From the NCBI RefSeq assembly GCF_000003815.2, contig NC_049980.1:24173808-24237807 (forward strand): DNA of 64,000 nt, read 5' to 3'. The notes under the pieces were generated by a model. The model did no database searches. It was not told where the DNA came from and worked only from the letters and a program-made list of their open reading frames with translations. The stretch is from Branchiostoma floridae (lineage: Eukaryota; Chordata; Leptocardii; Amphioxiformes; Branchiostomatidae). The number at the start of each line of letters is the position of its first letter. Within the stretch, counting starts at the first letter, position 1. A program made the translations under genes and the position numbers. Of the stretch, positions 47,701 to 60,938 are shown piece after piece.

Positions 47701-50700
47701 GACTAGCTCACTTAGGTAGCCCTGGTGCACAGCGAATGAAGTTGAAATCATAGTAAATTTGATGCAATTGCAAAGAATAAGAAATAAGCTCTCAAATAAC
47801 AATTTTGATATATTGAAATTGATGAGGGAAATATGATTGACTAAAACAAACTTTGGAAATTTTTAAAAAACTAGTTCTTTTGGTAATGCAAAGAAGATTT
47901 TTTCACCTGGCCTTTGTCTTCTCTACATGAAACAATTGTTGTTATTTGCAAGAAATTGATTTGGAAAAATGATTGGTTATGAACTGTTTTTCATTTATTG
48001 GGAAAACTTTTATGCTTTCATTGCTATGTTTGACTGGTATATTTTAGTAATGTTACGTTTCATTTCCTTGCAGGACCCCTAGCACTGGAAAGAGGCAATG
48101 CAGCCACCAGCTTCTCTCGCTTTCTGGAAAGACACAAGTTTGAATAGTGAGTACTTTTAAATTTGTGTAGCGATGGTAGCTGTGCACATTCTTTCATGGG
48201 TTTTGTTAATGGCTCACTCTTTACTTTGGTTGGGCTATTTATACATTGTAAGTATTAGTACAGTAAGCATTGATTGCTTTGACTGAAAGTAAGATGGCTA
48301 GTTGAAAGAAAACCAAGAGATGGATTTTTGTTGATAATTTACTGCTAACGACAATGCAGTAAAAGCATACTGCTATTCAATGTAAGATTAGAATGTAAGA
48401 ATGCCAGGTAAGACTTAGAGTGCCACCACTTGAATAGGTTTGGTACTGCAGTAGCATCAGTTGTAGTAGTCTAGTATGTTAATGCAGTAGTATTACCATT
48501 TCATACTTTGGCTCTGTGTTTTTTGTGTTTATTGTGACGGTTGTAATTAATAATACATCATAAATAGGTGAACAGGACTTTTGTTTCTTCCTGTGATGTT
48601 TACATGATGGCTTATGTCCACAGACATTTGACTTGTAACAGTTAGAAAAGTACCAGGTATAAGTATAAATGATTTATAGATGGTTTAAGATTTTTAGTCA
48701 TTTGTCTTAAGACTTGGAAATGTTGCATGTGAGGAAACTAATAGAGCTATTCAGCGTTCCCGCCAGGCATACGTCTTTACGTCTTTGGACGCATTTTTTT
48801 CTGGAAAGACGCACTCGGCTCAGCTGAATGCGTCCATAAAAAAATATGAAAGAAAGGCTGACCTGTACCACCAGTGTACAAAATGTATCTGGAATCTTTT
48901 TAAAAATCTGTCTTTATACGAAGGAATCCTACCTTTACAATTTATACTTCAAATTCTTCACTTTCCGGTCATCCTAGTAGTCTGGGCATGGGGCGGAGCG
49001 CGGCACGCTTTACAACTAGCGGACCCATGTGCGACACACCCAGCCACGCGCCAGTCTGAGCTGTCCGTTGCGCAATGTAATTTTTTGTAGTCCGTGAAAT
49101 ACGTCTGACAGTCAGCATTCTTTAACACTCGAAGAAATCTTATGCAGATTTTATATTCTGATATTAACATGATACTTACTTGTCCTCAGTTTCACGTATT
49201 TGTTAAAGATTTGTGGGTAATACTAGTATTGAACAAGCAAACTGCTCTGCGCGAGTGCTGCACATCTCAACAAAAGTTCTCACACTGTGGGCAGTTGATT
49301 GGCAGTCGGTATCTTTGACAACAGGCCGCTAGCGCCAAGCAGTCTAGATTGGCCACCAGGTCCAAATCCAATCATCTTAATAACCAATCAGCGTTTGATA
49401 AATGTAATGTTGCACTCTGTTATTGGTCACCGGAAAAAAAACAAAAGTTACCGAGTATTAGCGCACGTGACGTTGGTAGCCGCCCGTGTCGTCTGGCAAC
49501 TTGAGTTTCTTCCCTAGCTGCTAACAAAAAACGGTGCGCGGTAAATAAGTGAAGAATCCAAAACTATACACTTTATTTCTTATTTACAAAATTTCTTTTA
49601 TTTCAAAAAGACAAAATTTGCGGCAGAAAAGGGGCCGCAATATTGTTGTCAAGCGTCGATCGAGTCGGCTGTGCACTCCGTGGCACATGTCACGGCACGC
49701 CCCCCTCCCCAGACGGACCGTCGATCGCAGCGCCGTCTTTCTGGCTACTGCTTCAAGGTTACACCTGCAATGATCACTGCCAAAGAGGCAGCAGATCGTC
49801 CTCCTCGAGTAATGTATAACGTTCTTGATCTATTTAAAAAGAAATCCAGCCAAAGATTTCACGCCGAAAACGGGGTTACCTGAGGTCGCAGGAACAAACG
49901 CACGCTCGTGGAAAATGACGGCAAGGCCTTGTAAAACCCCACCGATTCAAAAAATTTGACTAAAATCATCGGGCAAAATAGAAAAAAGACACAAAGTGTG
50001 ATGGCGCCATTATTTTATCGTCTCGGAAAAAATTTTGATGCGGGAGGGCGCAACATCGATCGCACGAGGTAACGTTAGACATTTTTTTTTCAATGACGGA
50101 AAATAATTGGCAGAATTTTTTTCACGGGCTGACAGACAGGCTAGGCCGCTAGAGCCCTGTTTCGAAGCATCAAAAATCCAAAATTTTCATATAGATTTGT
50201 CTGGACAAATAATACCCGGGCCAGATCACGGAAGGCTGATTCCCTGTGCTTACAGTTGTTTTTAATATAACGTATTTTGATGAAGAGGGTGGTCGTCGAT
50301 AACTGAAAATGGGAGTAAAAGAGGCAACCGACATCCAATCTCAAGTGCATGATTATCCTCTCAAATTGCAGGAAATTGTGTTCTAGAGGGTTTGAAAATC
50401 CAAATTTTCCCGGGGGAGCATGCCCCCGGACCCCCCTAGAATGCGAGCGCCTGCGGCGCTCGTCTCGCGCCTCCGGCGCTCATTACGCCCCTCCCAAATA
50501 TTTGGACGCATACTTTCAAAAACCTGGCGGGAACGCTGGAGCTATTCCTTTCAAAGTGAAACAGGTGCTGCTAAAGAGATGGTATGGGAAACCATTGACC
50601 CCTTGATAACCCTTCTGTGTACAGGTGCCACCTAGTGGTGGTGGTCTTTACTGCAGCAAGCCTTCACTATGCCATTGGTATTCTAAACAGGTGCATTGAT

Positions 50701-53700
50701 AGTGTACACACTGTTCTTCCTTTATGTGTGAAGAAGAATGTTGTGCTTTTATATTTTGCTCAATAAGTCTATGCAGTGTACCTCTATCGGATAGTCTATG
50801 TGCCAAGCAATCTCATATGACTAAGGAGTTGATCAGGAAAATTATGTGAAGGGAGAATGTAGATAGAAATTATAAAAGTACATTTAGCATGCAGTAACAA
50901 TAACAAGTTGATTGAGTAGTCACTGTCCATTGATAGATATTGTAATGTTAAAAACCTTTATTACGTGACTGTTATATCTGTAAAACTATGATATATGAGT
51001 AAATGTTTCTGTTGTCCACAAGTTAAGTAAGGGTGTCAATGGTGTGGTTGAATGGAGAAGAATAAGTACTCCAAGCTATTGTGTGATTATCTCATGCTCA
51101 AAATGTTGCATAAATGTTTCATTGTGTAGGAGAATTCAGTCGTCATTCATTACTGACACTTTCTTTTCCAGATGATAAGGAATTGAATTACTTTTGCCTT
51201 TGCCTTTCTTGAATAATTTAATGCACCTTTCCTGAATAAGCAGTTTACAGCACCCAAGCGAAAGGCGAACATTTTGTGGACAGAAATTTATTGAGGCAGT
51301 TATTGATCACTTCTTGGTTATACCTCACAAAGAAGTGAGTTCATGTAAAAGAATGATACTCAGACTCCTTGTCAATATAGAATCATACCATTTTTACAAA
51401 GCTGTGATCACACTTAAATCATATTTAGGGTAAGGACATATGATTTAAACTGCTACCATGTACCAAAACCTGTTCCTTCTTGTTGGGTACCAGGTGCTAC
51501 TGTACCCGATGTTCCGGTAGATCCCTTATCTTATTGCCCAACAGAGGTGTGATAAATCCTCACTCCCATGTCAATTCATATGCAAATCGTAATCACAATT
51601 CTCCCTGCCCACATACATTGTCCCCAGTCATTAGTGTTGCCTGCCCCCAAGGCCAGTGAGAGATACTGACACTAGCACGCTGGTGATTTGTGGTGTGTTC
51701 GCATGCCTCTAGTATCTGTTGCCTTGGCACCGGTGTGTTGGTGGCCGCATGGCGGATACGTGTGTCCCGGGAAACGTGCCGAGCATCTCGCCGCACCTGG
51801 ATCGATAACTCAGCTTTACGCAGATGGGAGGGAAATGTGGAGCACTTTGGCCTTGAGGACAAGTCAGACAACTGGGGACGTGTGGGGCATCATACAAACA
51901 CCATACAGCTGACATCCTAACCCTGGGCTGCACCAGAAGGGATTGCATGTTACTCTGCCTCTGCTGTAAATCAAGAGGAGCCATCAGCAGCACTGATCGT
52001 AGGAATTGCACTGCCACAGTCTGTTATGGAAGGTGGAAATGATGCTTCATTTTGCCTACAGTTTTGGGATACCTGTAATCTCTGATTGCAATACTGCCAA
52101 TAGCCATAAATCTTACTCAGGTCACTTGTCACAGTGGATCTTCATTTAGACCAGTAAAACTGGTGATTTCTGGCCAATTTGGCCCCTCGGAAATTTTTAT
52201 CTGTCATGAATTGTTGCCAATTAGGCACCACAGGAGATTCACTCAATCACTGTATTGCGTGCTGATAATTCACATTTTTGCTCTATTTCTGACCTATCTA
52301 TTTCTTACTACTGCTCCTACTACAAGGATTTCCACTAATTCTGTTGCTTTCTCTTGAGCTGTTGAACCATGATTCAATCTCAATCTAGCCATAATCAATT
52401 TGTAGAACAATGACACTTAGTGCTAGTGCATAAGACCTTTCTTACCGTTGTGTATTATACTATAGTAGAATAGGAGTAGTAGTTTTCAGTATGTGTCACT
52501 TGAACTAGGCAGCTACAGGATATCAAATTCGAATTTAGTGTAATGAAAGTTGAAACAATGTTATCAAAGAGTTTCTACATGGCTTAAGGCACTTTTCCAT
52601 TTTCACTGGAGCACTGTTTATTCCTGCGTCAGTATAGCTTTTGAATTTGATAGCAGATTCAGTTGACTTTTCTTTTCCCTCTTTTTCTTTATAAACAAAC
52701 CTGCTAAATCATTTGATTTACCTGAAGACAAATAGAAGAGAAAATAGACAGAAAATAGGATTTATGTTGGTAAAGCTCCCATAGGTACCATGGATTAGGA
52801 GATGAAAGGTTCTACTTTGTTTATTCTTAAAGTCACGTCCACAAGTGGAATTATACCACTGTTACAACTCCACACGTCAATCTTCCTTACCTCACTATGC
52901 CTACGCAGAGGTACATCATTGATCAAAGGAACAGGGGCTTCTTTTGCAGCTGAAATTGTTTTTGGTAGCTAGGATGAACGTTTTTTCTCCTTCTGAATAA
53001 TGCCTGGAATAATGCACTGTTATTGTTTGTTCTTCCCTCTCCCACTGCGCTTTCTTAAGATCACTCTCCTTATCCTTACAGTAACCAGGATCAGTTCAGG
53101 AGGAGAAAGGGCACAGCCCGTGTTTTTGACTTAGTTTCAGGGCTGCTGCAGGGCTTAACAAGACTTGGCTGTTCTCTCCACGGCCTTTGATTCTGAGTTG
53201 GTTTGCTCAGTTGCAGCCTTTGGCAACAAAGTGAACTGTGTGTAAAGTTGATTTAGGCAAAAAGAGTGCTTACCCTTGTCTGCTACGCTGCAGAGGTTCA
53301 CATGAAAGGTTCGCCTCCTCGTGAACTTTCCAAAATACTGGGATGTGTGAGGAGGATCGGGTAATCACATCATTCTACAGGTTGGTGCACAGGTATTAAC
53401 AATTGTTGATGAAGTAAAGAGCAAGTTTCCACATTCTTATGGAGATTCATAGTAAGGTATTCTTTGGTTTGTCTATGGTTTGCTGATGAATGTACAAATG
53501 TGTCGGGAAACGTAGGATTCAAAATCTTAAACGGTAATTCAAATGTAGCACCTTGGCATTAATTCAAAGAATGTGCCAAAAAGGCCTTAAATGTTTTGCG
53601 ATCTATGATAAGTGATCATGTTCTAAAGTGTCTTGCATGTTGGTCCAGTAAATCCTATGTACCAGTGAAAGGCTGTGAGCTTTGTAGGCTGGCACAAGAA

Positions 53701-56700
53701 TTTTGTGTACTCAGAAAGGTTGTGAGCTGGAAACAATTTGATAGGCATTTTCCAATTTCATCATATTGGAAACAGAGTGGTAATCAAATATTCTGCCCAA
53801 CAAAAGGCTACGGGATTTTGCAGGTACTCTTGTGTTTCAATGGTGCATTTCAATGACACTCAAAAAATTCACACTCGGAGGTCCAACAAGTCAAGTACCT
53901 TTTCCCCTAGAACAGAGCAGGCAACTTAAGATTGTTGATTTAGTTATCTGAATTTAAGCTCCTATTTGATTGGTCTGTCTTTTTTTTTGTTAGTCCACAT
54001 GTGAATTCCTAGACCACAGAAATGATCTGTAGGCTTGTCGATTTTCTACTTGGAGATTTTGTCCTTTGGAAGTATGTGTACAGCACACATGCCACAGGTA
54101 GTGCTTCTGTTTTAGAGAAGTTGGCATGCCAGTCTAAAGGTGAGAGTATTCATGTGTTGCACCTTAGCCCTCAGCCTACATATCTGTGCCCCTCCCTGTC
54201 TAGTTGACATGCCAATACAGTCCTTGGGTGTGACAGCAACTGGACAGACTATATCTTCATGGTTTGGGCGGTCAAACCTTTCTTTACACCGGAGCATCTT
54301 TGACTTTGGTATTGTGTGTGTGTCTGTGTGTTACTTTGGATTCTCTGACTCAATGTTATCTCCAAAGGAGAGGTGAATTACGCTGTTGAAAACCCTCCTC
54401 AAATGCTCTTGATTTGTTGAAGCTCACTAGGCAAGAATTTGGTCTTTGAGATTTTCGGCCTTGAATGCCAGAATATAATTTCTTGCATGGGTTTGAGGTT
54501 GACTTCTTGGGACTCTATGTGTGACTCTGAGATTTCTAAAGATGCCATGTATTCATCAACAGCGTTTTATTTGCAGCACTGTCTTTTACTGTGTAAGCAG
54601 TGTTTGGGTTTTGAGATCCATGCTGGCACTTCTGGAATCTGAGAGCTGAGTTTTGTGTGGTGAANNNNNNNNNNNNNNNNNNNNNNNNNNNNNNNNNNNN
54701 NNNNNNNNNNNNNNNNNNNNNNNNNNNNNNNNNNNNNNNNNNNNNNNNNNNNNNNNNNNNNNNNNNNNNNNNNNNNNNNNNNNNNNNNNNNNNNNNNNNN
54801 NNNNNNNNNNNNNNNNNNNNNNNNNNNNNNNNNNNNNNNNNNNNNNNNNNNNNNNNNNNNNNNNNNNNNNNNNNNNNNNNNNNNNNNNNNNNNNNNNNNN
54901 NNNNNNNNNNNNNNNNNNNNNNNNNNNNNNNNNNNNNNNNNNNNNNNNNNNNNNNNNNNNNNNNNNNNNNNNNNNNNNNNNNNNNNNNNNNNNNNNNNNN
55001 NNNNNNNNNNNNNNNNNNNNNNNNNNNNNNNNNNNNNNNNNNNNNNNNNNNNNNNNNNNNNNNNNNNNNNNNNNNNNNNNNNNNNNNNNNNNNNNNNNNN
55101 NNNNNNNNNNNNNNNNNNNNNNNNNNNNNNNNNNNNNNNNNNNNNNNNNNNNNNNNNNNNNNNNNNNNNNNNNNNNNNNNNNNNNNNNNNNNNNNNNNNN
55201 NNNNNNNNNNNNNNNNNNNNNNNNNNNNNNNNNNNNNNNNNNNNNNNNNNNNNNNNNNNNNNNNNNNNNNNNNNNNNNNNNNNNNNNNNNNNNNNNNNNN
55301 NNNNNNNNNNNNNNNNNNNNNNNNNNNNNNNNNNNNNNNNNNNNNNNNNNNNNNNNNNNNNNNNNNNNNNNNNNNNNNNNNNNNNNNNNNNNNNNNNNNN
55401 NNNNNNNNNNNNNNNNNNNNNNNNNNNNNNNNNNNNNNNNNNNNNNNNNNNNNNNNNNNNNNNNNNNNNNNNNNNNNCACTATGTGCTGCCTTCGAAAAG
55501 TACTCGAAACAGGAAGCGGCGAGGACAACTACACACGGAAGTGGCCGCAGTCTTCTGACGAAAAATTCTCTAAACCAAAGTATATGGAAAAGTATGCAAG
55601 GAAACTGCTGGAAAAGCATGCACAGAGACAGCCTATCAGATACATGTGTAGAGACAAGCATGCGGAGAGAATGCAAGAACATGAAGCACATGTTAAGGTA
55701 CGAGTTGGGAAGGAGATGCTTGTACATAGAAATGGTGTGCCGCGCTTACGTATGGCCCATGGAACTGTCTCAACCACCAACTACCTGCATAGCGATAACC
55801 TGAACATCATCCAGGGGACTGCCATTGGGTGGTAAGTACATATCACTCCAGTTACGGTAGATTATAGACCATGACACCATCATTTGACTCAAGATTAATT
55901 CACACTTTCAATAGGTACCCATATTAATAGTATTTTACTATAAAACACTATAATTAAATTCCAGGCGTTGGTAGCTAAACTGAGTCTAAATTGATATATC
56001 CCTATGAATCAATGTTTAATCATTCTGCAACAGTGTTTAATCTGCAACAGTACAGAATGCCCCATCAACTTTTATTTATTTTTTATCTATTCGTTTGGCT
56101 GTTTACAGACAGCCAGGGTTGCCCAAAGATGAACTTCTGCTTTGCTTACATAAATCAGGTATTGAACTACATATGATAAGAAATTTTGTTCTTCCTTGTC
56201 TTTATTCTTCATCATTACTCCTCTCATGGCCAATACTACTTTAAACTGGAACCATCTGAATATGATTTGGTTACATACTTTACCTCCTAATGTACCATTA
56301 CCTTCCAGTTATAACATGCCATCTTTGAAGGTTGATACAGCATTTCAAAACATTAAGCTGGCATCTTTCGCAGTACCCATGCACAGAACCCATGTACATA
56401 TATGTATACATATACATATTCTCTAGACTCAGCCTAAACAGGTACTTTAGCCACCTGTGACCTGTAACGTGAGACTGTAAACAGGTGTGAGGTGGAGTAG
56501 TGTGACCTCAGAAACAAACACACACTAGCCAGAACCTTACTCTGTACATTGTAGACTGTTCTAGAACAACATTAAGACCTGATGATTATGACAGCTATGA
56601 CTGCCACCATGGGGACCTGTGCTACCAAGCCAAGGGTAATCTTAGTATCCAGGTATGACAGATATAGATAGGTATCAGGGAGCATATTGATGTGTGTTGG

Positions 56701-59700
56701 ATGTTGATATAGGTACTGTATACACTGGTAGTTTAGTAATTTTATCTATGAATGTATGTCAACTGAAGTTATTCATAGCAGGGTACATTTGCTTGTCTAG
56801 AGCTAGACTCCTCCTTTACACAAGCCAATGCTGTTATTATTTCATGTTGAGGAATTCTCAAGTTCTTGCTCTTTTGTGAGGCTATCAGATATTTGATTTG
56901 TCCCTTCAGTATGGCTGGAAGAAGCCCATAGATAGATAGAGAAGGACTCAGGCAAATGTTACCAGTATGTAATGCAGTCTTATGTATATTTGGAGCAAAC
57001 AAAAGACATAAAATATAGTCAGATAGAATACAACATCAGTTCCAGAACAAAGGTTTTATAATTTTAATACAGCTTAATGGGCAATAATGTGTTGGTAAAC
57101 ATGTTGATATTGTTGATGGCTGACCAGTAAGGCTAGGGTGCATTGTGAGATCACCAGGGAATTTGAGCAATATACTGTAACTATAAATGTTGAGATTTTT
57201 GTGATGGAAAATGTTCATGGTTTTTGCAGTGACCTCCTTACCTTGAATGTAGCACCATCTTGAAAATGCTTTCTCTGTCTTCTGCCACCTAAGCTTTTGT
57301 TTCAACAGCGACATTCAAACCATTGCAAACACTCCATTTTCTTCCTTCTGTGAATTAAATCCCTGCAATCTCTTTAAGACATTTACAGTACCTCATCGCA
57401 ATCACCACAATAAGTGCCAACCTATCATAAGTTGGCTACCAGCTTCATCATACCATTCTTCCCTGCTTTCTGGAGGAGTGAAAGTTCTAATATTTGTCAG
57501 TTTCTTTAACATACAAATATATCAAGGTTCAAACCTCTCCAAATTCCAATACTACAATGTATAGACAGGTGCCTCTGTGTGGTTGTCTGGCAATGGCAAA
57601 CCACATTTATTAGTCAAAGACCATAAATCAGGGTATGACTTGTGGTACACATAACCAGCAAATGGCATGCCTTGTAGGAGCTTATTGATTCCTGACATTC
57701 AAACGCATAGATCGTAATAAAGGAGGTGGGTTCATTTGCAGGGTTAAATCAAACTTGACCATTCCAGGATACGCTGCATTAAAATTTCATACTGCGTTTC
57801 TACCTGTCAATTGATAAATGGTGTGTTGAGCCCCAAGTAGTCTGGTTGAAAGCCCGGGGGACAAAATTGTTCAAAATCTATCATTGGTTATCAGGTCGTT
57901 AAGTCTGATTGATATAGGATCACTACTAAAGTTCACTTTTTAATAACTGGCATTGTTTGTTAATGCCAGACCTTTTATCCTTAAGGTAAACTTTTTAAAA
58001 CTGCAATATGAAATATTTAGTCATCCAGGACATGGCTATTGCTAATCTTTGGATAAGAAAGGCATGCAGCTGAATGATGTATTGATTGGCTTGTTTTTGT
58101 GCTGTTGCTATGTTTGAACAATATAATATACAGTTCTCAAGTTCTGGTGTAGTAGTGTGCTGAAAATGTAATATCATGTGAGGCGGGGTAGCCCATTGTT
58201 GTGACTTGCATGGCGAAGGTGTAGGGTTTCCTGGCGGTGTTTAAGTGCTTAGGTATGAGGTCATTTCCCTGGTGAAGGTTACTGTTCCCGCCACAGTTCA
58301 CCACGTCCCGGGGCTCCTCGCAAAACTCACAAAACATCAGAACTTTCCAACTGTTGTGTTTTTTTCTGGTAGCGAGTGTATTGCCATTCCCTTATTGTTG
58401 TCTTGCTATATTGGTTACATTGATATTTTTCTGGAACAACTACTTTGTGTAGACAGGAGAAAAGAAAAATTAGTTTGCCTATGATTATCTCTGAAATCTA
58501 ATGCCAGGTATGAATTGCCACCTGTATGTGTTGATAATGATAATGAGGATCTACCTACTGTCAACTGATAACCTGTTAATGATTTTTGAAGTACAGATAT
58601 GGCAGAAGTTTGAGCTGTGCCCCACGAGCGATACCCGACTTAAGGCGAGACAATGAATGTTATTTACATAAGAAATGGTCCCTATTGTTATGTGTTTACT
58701 CTAGCTCCCGTTACGCAGATACTAAGCGGGCTTTGTACATTGTTGGTACATGCGTGGCTTGTTGGCACCATCAACAGATTTCTACGTTTTATTATTTGTG
58801 TTCCACAAATCGTGTCGCTGATGGGAGGTATTTCTCGGTGACCCCGTCATGGAGGAATTCTGCTGAGTTGTGTACACCACAGAAGTGGGCTGTACCAAGT
58901 CACGCCACCAGTTGAACTGTTGGTCCTTTGGCGTTGTGCTTTTTTAATTGAGAGTTTGCAACGGCCTGGGACGAGCCATGAATACCTGTTGTCCATGCCT
59001 GCTTCCAGCAATAGTGTTGTAACAAGTCCTTGTGTGTTTACTCCCCGCGAACCTTGGACCGCACAGAAGGAAGGGAATCCTGGGGATCAAGAGCTGTTTT
59101 TATGCTATTCTGCTGATGCCATCCAAGGAACCAATAGGCCATCTGTTCACAATTGGCCTCTATAGACTGAAAGGGTTGATTAATGGAGTCTGACTACTTC
59201 TGTAAAGACTCAAGTGTTTCTACCTGCCATGAACTTCAGTCCTGTATTCTCCACCAGGGCTGTTGCTACTGTTGCAGGTTGACAACTTCTTGCGACTATG
59301 GACATTTCTTGAGTGATGTGGGAAAATTACTGTTTTTAGGTCAGCAGAAAAACTGATTAAAGTAGGACAAGAAGACTGCTAAAGGAAACAGGTGGTTGAG
59401 AAAGGTCAGGGTTAGTTCAGCATTGTTTTGTACTAATTCTTCCAATAGGAGCAGTTGTCCAAACAAAGTAGATCATTCAACTCGCCAGGAGCTTGTTGAC
59501 ACCATTTCTACTGCAGATTGCCTATTGGAGGCACACTAAAAAGTGAACAAGGTAGAACATTTACATGCACTTGTAAGTTGCATGTTTGTCGCTTTATTAA
59601 CTGCCATTGGTCGAACAGGCAGTTTCATTTCCAAGGCAGACAAGTCACCATTTTTGTAGCTGCTTTTTCAAAACTGTAGCAGCATCCAAGCTATACTACA

Positions 59701-60838
59701 GCTCCAAAGTGTGGATTCTGGCTCCAGGACACAGATCTTTAAACAGTGGACCACTGTTTGCACTACGGAACCTCATCTCGTGACTGTGTTGTGCAGGAGA
59801 CTACAGAACATCACATGCCTGAAATGTCAGCAAAGGTGCAAGTTACTGATGGAGTAATCAGCACACAATGCCCGTAAACCCGTCAGTCTTTGTTGCCAAG
59901 ACAAATTAGCTCGCCAGTCTGTTCTTCAGAAGGTATAATTTATGGTGTGGAATCACTGTGGATACAGTGGTATTAACAAGATGACCAGGTCAGAGGAGGA
60001 TCGCATTATGCAGATGTTGACCAGACGACCGCGCCTCATTCCCGGCCGTGCTACCATGGCAGACTGTATATGGTTGCCAAACTCTGTTGCCAGAACAAGA
60101 CAGTAAGTATATACATACATACAGAGGCACATGTTATGTACTGAATGTGTCGCTGCACTTACATGACTCAGTGTACCTCATATAGTATAATGCTGTTTAA
60201 AGGTTAGGCTTTGTGTTGTAGTACATAAATCAGAAGCACAATATTTCAAATCATAAGCAAAAAATGAATTCCAGAACTTGATTTAAAGACTGCCAGGTCC
60301 ATTTTCTTAACTTTGCTCAAACTTGGCTTTGTGATGCAGTCCTAAGGCATTGCTTGCTTTTAAGGAAATGGACTCCTAGCCAAACTTTGCCAAAGAAATG
60401 CAACTGTGAAGTTTATATTATATATGACTGTGTGTCTTATGTGTACATTATCACAGTTTCACCTGCATATTCAGGAGCAGAAATTATTAATAGAATAATA
60501 CAACATGTATCTCTGCAACATGTATCTCATTTGGTTTCCATAGTTACTTCAGAAACAAATGTCGACAGCACTGTATACATGTAGACATAGTGTTAGTCTT
60601 AGCAACAGACATTTTGATAAATGTAGCTAACCTATGGCTTTATTTGTTCCTATAAAGTCAAAACAGACCCTTGATCATTCAGGAATGAATTGTCATAGGT
60701 AACCTGGCAAGGTACAGTTTATTATGATAACATTGAGCATTACTAGTAACTACATAATAATATGCACTGTCCAAAAGATGGGGGTGTTCTGTTACTTTTG
60801 CAGATACTTCTATGAGGACCTCTATTGGCACTATGTGG
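41703..60838 (+). CDS. Unrecognised intron-rich gene, partial across assembly gaps
   Basis: Supported exons: 41703-41934 (ATG, after acceptor TTTCAACTAG; donor C/GTAAGT), 48074-48146 (acceptor CCTTGCAG; donor A/GTGAGT), 55478-55831 (left end in a gap), 59968-60102, and 60804 into the second gap. Phases join between the first two and among the last three. Exon 1 is Pro/Gly/Ser/Thr-rich and ends in a basic run (AARQRKRTSEKQKLTL). Exon 2 encodes RPLALERGNAATSFSRFLER. The later exons are charged and helical (YMEKYARKLLEKHAQRQPIR), then NKMTRSEEDRIMQMLTRRPR and CIWLPNSVARTRQYFYEDLY. Open frames with correct donors and matching phases argue for a real gene. I cannot name the family. At least one exon probably lies in the 813-N gap. 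Exons before and after that gap may belong to two genes. Confidence 0.55.
41935..48073. other. 6.1-kb intron
   Basis: First intron of the gene starting at 41703. No coding exon or structured repeat is recognised apart from a TG microsatellite near 44591. Confidence 0.5.
44591..44616. repeat. (TG)n microsatellite
   Basis: A run of TG dinucleotides with one TA interruption, intronic. Confidence 0.85.
48752..50538. mobile_element. Non-autonomous hAT-like DNA transposon with 8-bp target duplication
   Basis: The ends CAGCGTTCCCGCCAGG (48752-48767) and CCTGGCGGGAACGCTG (50523-50538) are exact reverse complements. The flanking GAGCTATT at 48744-48751 and 50539-50546 is an exact 8-bp duplication. 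A CAG-starting inverted repeat with 8-bp duplications is the hallmark of the hAT superfamily. The GC content and CpG density of the element are well above the surroundings, especially 49,600-50,520. A short frame (about 49771-49883) encoding YNVLDLFKKKSSQRF resembles the N-terminal end of some hAT-related proteins, but no catalytic transposase core is visible. It is inserted in an intron of the unrecognised gene. Confidence 0.85.
50547..54664. other. Intronic or unassigned sequence
   Basis: This lies between the hAT-like element and the first gap. Short frames in several phases (for example 51593-52017) overlap one another on both strands and show no domain or splice support. I see no gene here. 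Confidence 0.4.
54665..55477. other. Assembly gap, 813 N
   Basis: Unresolved sequence. Long frames that run through it are artefacts of the N run. Confidence 1.
55832..59967. other. 4.1-kb intron
   Basis: This lies between phase-compatible exons ending at 55831 and starting at 59968. Frames at 58586-59165 are short, overlapping and featureless. Confidence 0.45.
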
Positions 60839-60938
60839 NNNNNNNNNNNNNNNNNNNNNNNNNNNNNNNNNNNNNNNNNNNNNNNNNNNNNNNNNNNNNN
60901 NNNNNNNNNNNNNNNNNNNNNNNNNNNNNNNNNNNNNN
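60839..60938. other. Assembly gap, 100 N
   Basis: A run of exactly 100 N, the usual placeholder for a gap of unknown size. It cuts a coding exon. Confidence 1.

Noticed and set aside
51593-52017. Overlapping 70-100-codon frames on both strands
   Set aside because: GC-richer patch gives open frames in several phases, but none has splice support or recognisable residues.
54536-55835. Frames of 300-390 codons across the N run
   Set aside because: Most of their length is N. Only the part from 55478 shows coding character.
58586-59165. 109- and 81-codon plus-strand frames
   Set aside because: Lie inside the intron between phase-matched exons and look like random translation.
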